6,025 bases of DNA from Pseudomonadota bacterium (GTDB taxonomy: Bacteria > Pseudomonadota > Alphaproteobacteria > Reyranellales > Reyranellaceae). Below are positions 1-6,025 of the stretch, piece by piece. Below the pieces are notes generated by a model, which searched no databases, was not told where the DNA came from, and saw nothing but the letters and a program-made list of their open reading frames with translations. Both the position numbers and the translations under genes were made by a program. Where the stretch lies: contig JAEZHS010000165.1 of the NCBI GenBank assembly GCA_023436825.1, positions 1 through 6,025 on the forward strand, in the 5' to 3' direction. How positions within the stretch are numbered: position 1 is the first letter of the stretch; every line of letters starts with the position of its first letter.

Positions 1-1974
<1,974 letters not shown>

Positions 1975-1980
1975 GGCGTT

Positions 1981-1987
1981 CTTCCCT
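1981..1987 (-). promoter_or_regulatory. Ribosome binding site of the bifunctional beta-oxidation gene
   Basis: On the minus strand the sequence reads AGGGAAG, six bases before the ATG at 1974. It supports this start. A longer open frame in another register across this region starts at 2050 but gives an arginine-rich, low-complexity product, as expected of a shadow frame. Confidence 0.6.
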
Positions 1988-1993
1988 GAAATC

Positions 1994-2015
1994 AGAGACG
2001 TTGAGGTTGGTCTCT
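1994..2015 (-). promoter_or_regulatory. Inverted repeat in the leader of the beta-oxidation gene (possible operator)
   Basis: The perfect 6-bp arms AGAGAC (1994-1999) and GTCTCT (2010-2015) are separated by 10 bases, about 20 bases before the start codon. The position would suit a repressor site or a leader hairpin. The sequence does not match an operator that I can name, such as that of a TetR-type FadR or PsrA, so the role is inference. Confidence 0.25.
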
Positions 2016-2025
2016 CTTAGCAACA

Positions 2026-2130
2026 GGCGGGCGCCCCGCCCAGCGGCCAAAGGTTCCGCCGTGCGGAGGCCTTTCCATCCACAGACGATTCAACTGGAGC
2101 TCTCCCGGCCTCCCCCGATGACGGGGGAGG
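2026..2130 (-). terminator. Three GC-rich hairpins between the HD gene and the beta-oxidation gene (possible terminator region)
   Basis: Reading with the minus-strand transcript, the first hairpin begins 10 bases after the HD gene's stop. It is a perfect 9-bp stem (2109-2117 with 2122-2130) with a 4-base ATGA loop. The second pairs 2049-2053 with 2070-2074 and 2055-2059 with 2063-2067, with a 3-base loop. The third is a 6-bp all-GC stem (2026-2031 with 2035-2040). None is followed by a run of U on either strand, so none is a textbook intrinsic terminator. The first may be a small repeated intergenic palindrome. Together they make it likely that the beta-oxidation gene is transcribed separately from the HD gene. 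Confidence 0.4.
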
Positions 2131-2140
2131 TGGAAGAGCG

Positions 2141-3040
2141 CTAGCGCCGCGCAAGATCGCGCAGGACGAGGCCTTGGCTCTCGTCGGACGGACGCGCGGA
2201 ATTGGGACCCATCGCCCGACGACCGTGCTCGATGACGCAGACATGCGAATAAAGATTGGCCAGCCACTGCCGGCCCTCCGCGGTCATGTTCAGGGCCTGG
2301 ACCGCCTCGCCCAGGAAGGGTTCGACCTTGGACCAGAAGAACCGGGGATAGTGATCGGCCACGTCGGCTGGCGTGGCGTAGCCCAGGCGCTTGTTGACCC
2401 CGATCTCCTCGAACTCGTGGAACAGCGCATTGAGCTTGCGGGGATAGAGCGGGTCGCTGAGCTGGCCGATGAGATCGGCGGCGCGGACGAACGCCGCCTC
2501 GGTATCGGTCTCGGCGTGATCCTCGTCGTCCGGCACCGGAAAGCGCGTGAGCTCGATGTTGCGCGCCAGCCGGTCGGGCTCGATCAGCGGATTGAAGGTG
2601 AAGCGCTCGCGCACGCAGATCTTGGAGCGGTCGACATGATAGGGCGCAAGGGCCGCATCGGAGGCGCCGCGCGGCAACTCGATCATGTCGCCCTTCTCGT
2701 TGGCGACGAAACGATGCGCGGTGTCGGCCCGGCAGATGCCGCGCAGATAGCCGATGTCGTGCAGCAGGGCCGCGAGGACGACGTGCAGCCACATGTCGGG
2801 CGGGACGTCGGTGCGTAGCCGCCGCCCGCGCAGGATGTCCTGCGCCACCAGCGTCACCAGGGCGGTGTGCTCGGCGGTGTGATAGAGCGCATCGCTGAGC
2901 GACAGTCGTTCGATCACCAGCCGCGCCGCCTCGCCCAAAAGCTCGGCCTGCGGCGACACCGCGCGGCCGTAGCTGCGCACGAACGTTTCGATGAGACGGT
3001 CAGCCAGCGAATCGGCCAGCAGGGAAGAAGTCTGGAGCAT
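2141..3040 (-). CDS. HD-domain metal-dependent phosphohydrolase family protein
   Basis: The 299-residue soluble protein has no signal peptide or membrane segment. It carries the HD superfamily metal ligands in order: YHTAEH (H54/H58), LLHDIGY with the H94-D95 doublet, and a later Asp in RAADLIGQLSD (D189). The spacing resembles cyclic-nucleotide phosphodiesterase-like HD domains, but the substrate cannot be read from sequence; nucleotides and other phosphate esters are both possible. The conserved-looking stretch HVDRSKICVRERFTFNPL (135-152) lies between the motifs and may shape the pocket. The C-terminal third is mostly helical in character and unrecognised. The ATG at 3040 directly follows the TAA of the upstream small gene (TAAATG), so translation is probably coupled by ribosomes finishing that gene; I see no strong separate ribosome binding site. 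The stop is TAG at 2141-2143. I am confident in the HD assignment and have no view on the pathway. Confidence 0.85.
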   Translation of the reverse strand: MLQTSSLLADSLADRLIETFVRSYGRAVSPQAELLGEAARLVIERLSLSDALYHTAEHTALVTLVAQDILRGRRLRTDVPPDMWLHVVLAALLHDIGYLRGICRADTAHRFVANEKGDMIELPRGASDAALAPYHVDRSKICVRERFTFNPLIEPDRLARNIELTRFPVPDDEDHAETDTEAAFVRAADLIGQLSDPLYPRKLNALFHEFEEIGVNKRLGYATPADVADHYPRFFWSKVEPFLGEAVQALNMTAEGRQWLANLYSHVCVIEHGRRAMGPNSARPSDESQGLVLRDLARR

Positions 3041-3286
3041 TTATCGGTTCCGCCGGACGGTCGGCTGAGGGTGACGATGGACGAACGGCCACGAGCCGAC
3101 GACCGGATAGTAAACGGGCACGTCGATCGGTTGGATGACAATCTGCGGTTCCGGCGGCGGCTCGTACCACGGCGTCGGCGGCGCCCTGCTGCCGCGCAGG
3201 ACGACGACCGGCGAGGGCGAGGCCTCGTCGGCGGGGGCAGGGCTTGCGATGGCGATCAGCGCAAGCAGCAGGCTGGCAAGGCGCAT
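3041..3286 (-). CDS. Small secreted proline-rich protein of unknown function
   Basis: This 81-residue protein begins with a typical Sec signal peptide: one Arg, a hydrophobic core (LASLLLALIAIAS), and a probable cleavage site after APA (A19) before DEA. The mature part of about 62 residues is proline- and valine-rich, with PPPEPQIVIQPIDVPVYYPV in the middle and a basic end (HRHPQPTVRRNR). It has no cysteine and no recognised domain. It would be periplasmic or surface-associated. The start at 3286 is supported by TGAGG (3292-3296 on the minus strand) five bases upstream. Its stop codon abuts the ATG of the HD gene, which argues for a real, co-translated gene rather than a chance frame. Longer frames on the opposite strand across this region have shadow-like composition. 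Confidence 0.65.
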   Translation of the reverse strand: MRLASLLLALIAIASPAPADEASPSPVVVLRGSRAPPTPWYEPPPEPQIVIQPIDVPVYYPVVGSWPFVHRHPQPTVRRNR

Positions 3287-3401
3287 CGTGGCCTCAGCAT
3301 AGCGGACGGTTCCGCGCAGCGGTAAGCAATCACGCTAGCACTGTCGGGTCGCAGTCGCTATGCATCGCCGCGCGAAAAGAACTCACGAGGCTGACAGAGT
3401 A
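3287..3401. promoter_or_regulatory. Divergent control region between the secreted-protein/HD pair and the receptor gene
   Basis: These 115 bases separate two genes transcribed away from each other, so promoters for both directions should lie here. I could not find a convincing -35/-10 pair on either strand. Two overlapping short inverted repeats occupy 3302-3322: GCGGA/TCCGC with a 4-base loop (3302-3315) and CCGC/GCGG with a 3-base loop (3312-3322). They could be an operator, but with such short GC-rich arms they could also be chance. Confidence 0.4.
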
Positions 3402-4394
3402 ATGACGACGACGAGACGTACCCTTCTTCGCGCCGCCGCAGGCTTCACCGTCGCAAGCCCCGCCATCATCCCGGAAATAGCGAGGGCCCAGCCGGCGTGG
3501 CCTGCCAAGCCCATCACCATCGTGGTCAACTTCCCGGCCGGCGGCCTCACCGACGGCATTGCCCGCTCATTCGGCCAGCACGTGCAGCAGTCGACCGGCC
3601 AGCAGGTCATTATCGACAACAAGCCCGGCGCCAGCGGCAATATCGGCGCTGCCCTGGTCGCCCGCGCGCCGGCCGACGGCTACACCTTCCTGCACTCGGT
3701 ATCGAGCACGCTGGTGCAGAACCGCGTGATGTTCAAATCGCTGGGCTTCGACCCGGACAAGGACTTCACCATCGTCTCGGGCACTTCGTCGGGCGCGCTG
3801 CCGGTCGTGGTGCACAAGTCGGTGCCGGTCTCCAACCTCAAGGAGTTCGTCGAGTACGCCAGGAAGAACAAGGTGAACTTCGGCTCGTGGGCGCTCGGCT
3901 CCTCGGCGCATGTCTTCGCCCAGGGGCTGAACCAGAAGTACGGGCTCAACATGGAGGTCGTGACCTACAAGGGCGAGGCGCCGATGTGGCAGGACATGGG
4001 CGCGGGCCAGCTGCAGGCCGCGATGGGCAGCCCGCAGGCCTTCAATGCGCTGCTGGTCAAGGGCGAGATCAAGCCGATCGCCGCACCTTCGCGCGTGCGC
4101 GCCGGCAAACTGCCTGACGTGCCGACCTCGATCGAGCAGGGTTTCACGGACGACTCCTTCGTGGTGCGCGGCTGGCTGGCGCTCGCGGCGCCCGCGGCGA
4201 CGCCCAAGCCGGTCGTGCAGAAGATGTCCGACCTCTGGGTGGCCGCCGCCGATTCCGAGCCCGGCCGCAAGATGATGGAGAGCTTCGGGCTCACCGAGAA
4301 GCCGCTGAACCACGAGGAGGTCATGAAGGACTACGAGGTCCTCAAGGCCACCATCATTCCGCGCATCGTGGCGCTCGGCATCACGCCGGAGTAG
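3402..4394 (+). CDS. Bug/TctC-family periplasmic solute-binding protein with Tat-type signal
   Basis: The product is the extracytoplasmic receptor of a tripartite tricarboxylate transporter (TTT) type system; Bug proteins bind small carboxylates and related ligands in the periplasm. The 330 residues begin with a twin-arginine leader (TTTRRTLLRAAAGF), with probable cleavage after ARA (A29). The mature start, WPAKPITIVVNFPAGGLTDGIAR (33-55), holds the family's FPxGGxxD ligand-loop signature with D51. The second family signature, NKPGASGNIG (73-82), follows. Length is normal for the family. I chose the ATG at 3402 over the in-frame ATG at 3360 because it puts the RR motif near the N-terminus; GAGG at 3387-3390 is a modest, slightly distant ribosome binding site. 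No tctA or tctB membrane genes are nearby, so this is an orphan receptor, as is common in proteobacteria with many Bug paralogues. The ligand cannot be predicted. Confidence 0.93.
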   Translation: MTTTRRTLLRAAAGFTVASPAIIPEIARAQPAWPAKPITIVVNFPAGGLTDGIARSFGQHVQQSTGQQVIIDNKPGASGNIGAALVARAPADGYTFLHSVSSTLVQNRVMFKSLGFDPDKDFTIVSGTSSGALPVVVHKSVPVSNLKEFVEYARKNKVNFGSWALGSSAHVFAQGLNQKYGLNMEVVTYKGEAPMWQDMGAGQLQAAMGSPQAFNALLVKGEIKPIAAPSRVRAGKLPDVPTSIEQGFTDDSFVVRGWLALAAPAATPKPVVQKMSDLWVAAADSEPGRKMMESFGLTEKPLNHEEVMKDYEVLKATIIPRIVALGITPE

Positions 4395-4402
4395 GCTTCC
4401 AG

Positions 4403-4431
4403 GCGGCCGGCCGCGTAGCGTCGCCGGCCGC
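4403..4431 (+). terminator. Strong GC hairpin after the receptor gene (possible terminator or attenuator)
   Basis: Nine perfect GC pairs (4403-4411 with 4423-4431) enclose an 11-base loop, starting 8 bases after the receptor's stop. It is followed by AATGCCCAAAA, not by a T run, so intrinsic termination is uncertain. It may partly uncouple or protect the receptor message relative to the next gene. Confidence 0.4.
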
Positions 4432-4451
4432 AATGCCCAAAACAATCCACT

Positions 4452-4457
4452 AGGGAG
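4452..4457 (+). promoter_or_regulatory. Ribosome binding site of the NTF2-like gene
   Basis: AGGGAG lies six bases before the ATG at 4464. It is the clearest Shine-Dalgarno match on the plus strand of this window and fixes the start. Confidence 0.7.
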
Positions 4458-4463
4458 TGAACC

Positions 4464-4910
4464 ATGCGTATCACTCGTCGTCATTTGGCCGCCGCCGGCG
4501 CACTGGCGCTCGCGACCCTGCCAACGATTGCCCGCGCCGAATCCGCCGATGAGGCGGCCGTCCGCAAGGCGGTGGACGATCTCACCAAGGCGATGATCGC
4601 CGCCGACCGCGCCCAGCTCGAGGCGCTGACGGCCGAAGCGCTGAGCTACGGCCACTCGGCCGGCAAGGTCGAGACCAAGAAGGAATTCATCGACGTCATC
4701 GCCGGCAAGAAGACGACCTACAAGTCGATTACCCTCACCGATCCGGTCATCAGCGTCGCCGGCAACAACGCCATCGCCCGCCATACCTTCGCCGCCGAAG
4801 TCGAGGCGGGAGGCCAGGCGAGCTCACCCAAGATCGGAGTCATGCAGGTCTGGGTGAAGGACGGCAGCAACTGGAAGCTCTTGGCTCGCCAGGCGTTCCG
4901 GACTTCCTGA
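4464..4910 (+). CDS. Exported NTF2-like (SnoaL/DUF4440-type) protein
   Basis: This 148-residue protein has an N-terminal export signal with a twin arginine (MRITRRHLAAAGALALATL) and a probable cleavage site after ARA (A25). The mature part, about 123 residues, fits one NTF2-like cone-shaped domain. An N-terminal helix (ESADEAAVRKAVDDLTKAMIAADRAQLEAL) leads into LTAEALSYGHSAGKVETKKEFIDVI, typical of DUF4440 proteins. It ends in beta strands including IARHTFAAEV and MQVWVKDGSNWKLLARQAF, the usual VWxKxxxxWKLxxRQ ending. Members of this fold act as small-molecule isomerases or hydrolases or simply as binding proteins, usually as dimers. I see no residue that decides between these. The gene lies 69 bases after the receptor gene in the same direction and has its own strong ribosome binding site. 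Both products are exported, so they may share a compartment, but a shared function is inference. Confidence 0.85.
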   Translation: MRITRRHLAAAGALALATLPTIARAESADEAAVRKAVDDLTKAMIAADRAQLEALTAEALSYGHSAGKVETKKEFIDVIAGKKTTYKSITLTDPVISVAGNNAIARHTFAAEVEAGGQASSPKIGVMQVWVKDGSNWKLLARQAFRTS

Positions 4911-5021
4911 CCGGGCCGGCCGCGCTGACAATTATCGATGGCATCCACTGGCCGGGTGTGCTCGTTATCCAGGGACTCGACATCGGCGCCTTTGGAACAT
5001 GAATTGGGGGTGTTTGAGCAG
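4911..5021 (+). other. Spacer between the NTF2-like and DHFR-like genes
   Basis: This 111-base spacer holds no supported gene. It opens with GGCCGGCCGCG (4914-4924), an 11-base copy of the sequence at 4405-4415 in the hairpin before the NTF2-like gene. CTGACA at 4925-4930 resembles a -35 box but has no matching -10 box. GGGGGTG at 5006-5012 lies nine bases before the next start and is its probable ribosome binding site. An in-frame upstream ATG at 4938 would extend the next gene by 28 residues, without recognisable family sequence. Confidence 0.4.
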
Positions 5022-5582
5022 ATGAGCAAGCGTCCCCGTATCGAAGGCTACGCCATCGTCAGTCGTGAAGGCATGATCGCCAAGTCCGATGGCTCTTTTC
5101 CCGAGGAGCTGAAGATCCCGGCAGACCAGGAGTTCTACCAGGAGTCGCTCGACCGCGCGTCGGCAGTCGCCAACGGCCGGCATTCGGCCGAGGGCGGGCC
5201 CAAGGAGAAGAGCCGCAAGCGCATCATCCTCAGCCGCCAGGTGCATCGCATCGTGCACGATCCCAAGAATGCCAATGCTATTCTTTGGAATCCCGCGACG
5301 GCGCCGTTCGAGGAAGCCTGGCTGAAGCTCGGACTGGAAGATGGCATCCTGGCGGTGGTCGGCGGGACCGACGTCTTCGGCCTGTTCCTGACCATCGGCT
5401 ACGACGCTTTCTACCTGACGCGGGCGTTGGCCAGCGTACCGCGCGGCCGTCCGGTCTTTCCCGGCGTCGGCCATGGCGTGCCGGCCGAGGAGCCCTTGAA
5501 GAAGCATGGGCTGGTGCTCAAGAACACGCGCATGCTCGATCCGGTGAGCAAGACCGTGGTTCAGGAATGGGGACCGAAATGA
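5022..5582 (+). CDS. Dihydrofolate reductase family protein
   Basis: The 186-residue cytoplasmic protein follows the DHFR fold order. The first strand and loop, IEGYAIVSREGMIA (7-20), are followed by LKIPADQEFY (30-39), which matches the LPADxxxF segment of E. coli FolA and places D35 at the catalytic Asp. VANGRHSAEG (49-58) matches the VxxGRxTxES cofactor segment, IILSR (68-72) the next cofactor strand, and ILAVVGGTDVF (109-119) the conserved GG turn that contacts NADPH. It is longer than FolA (about 160) and lacks its exact Met20 loop. It is therefore better called a DHFR-like NAD(P)H reductase than assigned to folate metabolism; RibD-type or other pterin/flavin reduction is possible. The start at 5022 (MSKRPRIEGY) is preferred to the ATG at 4938 because family similarity begins there and GGGGGTG lies nine bases upstream. 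It overlaps the next gene by four bases (ATGA), so the two are co-translated. Confidence 0.85.
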   Translation: MSKRPRIEGYAIVSREGMIAKSDGSFPEELKIPADQEFYQESLDRASAVANGRHSAEGGPKEKSRKRIILSRQVHRIVHDPKNANAILWNPATAPFEEAWLKLGLEDGILAVVGGTDVFGLFLTIGYDAFYLTRALASVPRGRPVFPGVGHGVPAEEPLKKHGLVLKNTRMLDPVSKTVVQEWGPK

Positions 5583-5905
5583 GCAAGCCTCCCACCATCG
5601 CCCGCATCTGGCGCGGCCGTGTCCGTCGCGAGCGTGCCGACGAGTACGAGAAGTACAATTACGACGTCGGCATCAAGCCTTTGATCGAGAAGGCGCTGGG
5701 CGTGCAGACCTTCCGCGAGGACCGCGAGACCGAGAGCGAGTTCATGACCATCTCCTACTGGGAGGACATCCCGGCGATGGCTCGCTTCACCGGCCGCGAT
5801 CCCACCGACATCCACCACCTCGACCGCGATCCGGAGTTCCTGATCGAATTGCCCAAGTCGGTGCAGATCATCCGCCTGCTCACCAGTCACGGGAAGACAG
5901 GGTAG
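5579..5905 (+). CDS. ABM-type dimeric alpha/beta-barrel protein
   Basis: This 108-residue protein has the features of the antibiotic biosynthesis monooxygenase family, ferredoxin-like domains that dimerise into a barrel. The first strand is ARIWRGRV (8-15), followed by the helix RRERADEYEKYNYDVGIKPLIEKALGV (16-42). The central strands are QTFRED and EFMTISYWED (54-63), the usual EFxxISxWxD signature. HLDRDPEFLIELPKSVQIIRLL near the end matches the PEDxxFL segment and the closing strand. Known members include cofactor-free quinone-forming monooxygenases and heme-degrading enzymes, but many are uncharacterised; I see no haem ligand pattern that would settle it. The start ATG at 5579 overlaps the stop of the DHFR-like gene (ATGA). 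A longer frame extending upstream to 5285 has shadow-like composition before this Met. The coupling suggests action with the reductase on one substrate or in one stress response, which is inference. Confidence 0.8.
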   Translation: MSKPPTIARIWRGRVRRERADEYEKYNYDVGIKPLIEKALGVQTFREDRETESEFMTISYWEDIPAMARFTGRDPTDIHHLDRDPEFLIELPKSVQIIRLLTSHGKTG

Positions 5906-5921
5906 GCGTCTTGCCGGCCCG

Positions 5922-6004
5922 CTCATAGTCTTCCAGACCGCGCGCATCCTGCGCGCTCATGAATCATGAGCGAGCTGGAAGCTCGCGGTCCAGAAGAGCA
6001 TGAG
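5922..6004. repeat. Inverted pair of REP-like hairpin units (REPIN/BIME-like palindromic element)
   Basis: Two 34-base units, 5929-5962 and 5964-5997, are inverted copies around one central base (5963). They match at 28 of 34 positions. Each holds a 7-bp hairpin with a 3-base loop: 5940-5946 with 5950-5956, and 5970-5976 with 5980-5986. Four of the six differences fall in these stems as two compensatory pairs (C-G for A-T, and A-T for T-A), so both hairpins stay perfect. The centre (5954-5972) is itself a 9-bp palindrome, and the symmetry extends outward to CTCAT/ATGAG (5922-5926 with 6000-6004). As RNA the region could fold either as tandem hairpins or as a four-way junction. It begins 16 bases after the ABM gene's stop, so it could also end or stabilise that transcript. 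No U tract follows. Confidence 0.7.
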
Positions 6005-6025
6005 AAGACGCGCCACTGGGGTGGG

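Noticed and set aside
3287..3300. TATGCT (minus strand) as a -10 box for the small secreted gene
   Set aside because: It overlaps the ribosome binding site, so a transcript starting from it would lack a usable leader.
2867..3325. Plus-strand frame opposite the HD gene start and the small secreted gene
   Set aside because: Its product is Arg-rich and low-complexity, whereas the minus strand has a signal peptide, a ribosome binding site and a coupled start.
3360..3401. Upstream ATG at 3360 as the receptor start
   Set aside because: It would place 14 charged residues before the twin-arginine leader; the ATG at 3402 gives a normal Tat signal.
3567..4784. Long minus-strand frame (405 codons) opposite the receptor and NTF2-like genes
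   Set aside because: It spans two well-supported plus-strand genes and their spacer, and shows no family motif.
4925..4953. CTGACAATTATCG as a sigma70 promoter before the DHFR-like gene
   Set aside because: The -35-like box has no AT-rich -10 hexamer at 16-18 bases; the bases there are GC-rich.
5922..6004. Cloverleaf-like fold as a tRNA gene
   Set aside because: The arms are symmetric inverted copies, with no acceptor end, no T-loop GTTCRANNC and no D-loop conserved bases.

Overview
The window is GC-rich DNA with the codon use and gene content of a soil or freshwater alphaproteobacterium of the Rhizobiales/Rhodospirillales type. A Reyranella- or Bradyrhizobium-like origin is my guess from the orphan Bug/TctC receptor, the Tat-type leaders and the GC-rich palindromic intergenic repeat; no marker gene here fixes the taxon. 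Seven protein-coding genes can be supported. No rRNA, tRNA, CRISPR array, transposase or phage gene is visible, and no gene-free stretch exceeds 300 bases.

Left half, minus strand (transcription from about 3300 toward 1): a small secreted proline-rich protein (3041-3286) is followed with no gap (TAAATG) by an HD-domain phosphohydrolase (2141-3040). After a 166-base spacer with three GC-rich hairpins comes a bifunctional enoyl-CoA hydratase/3-hydroxyacyl-CoA dehydrogenase (1-1974) that leaves the window before its C-terminus. This last is a core fatty acid beta-oxidation enzyme, and both active sites look intact.

Right half, plus strand: a Tat-type Bug/TctC solute receptor (3402-4394), an exported NTF2-like/SnoaL-type protein (4464-4910), a dihydrofolate reductase family protein (5022-5582), and an antibiotic-biosynthesis-monooxygenase (ABM) type small protein (5579-5905) that overlaps the previous gene by 4 bases (ATGA). 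The two halves diverge from a 115-base control region (3287-3401).

The plus-strand genes may serve uptake and processing of a small organic acid or aromatic compound, but that is inference from family membership only. Only the last two genes are clearly coupled.

The most notable non-coding feature is at the right end (5922-6004). Two 34-base units lie in inverted orientation around a single central base. Each holds a 7-bp hairpin with a 3-base loop, and the differences between the units preserve stem pairing. This resembles a REP doublet (REPIN/BIME-like element). I see no clear new multi-gene system in the window.
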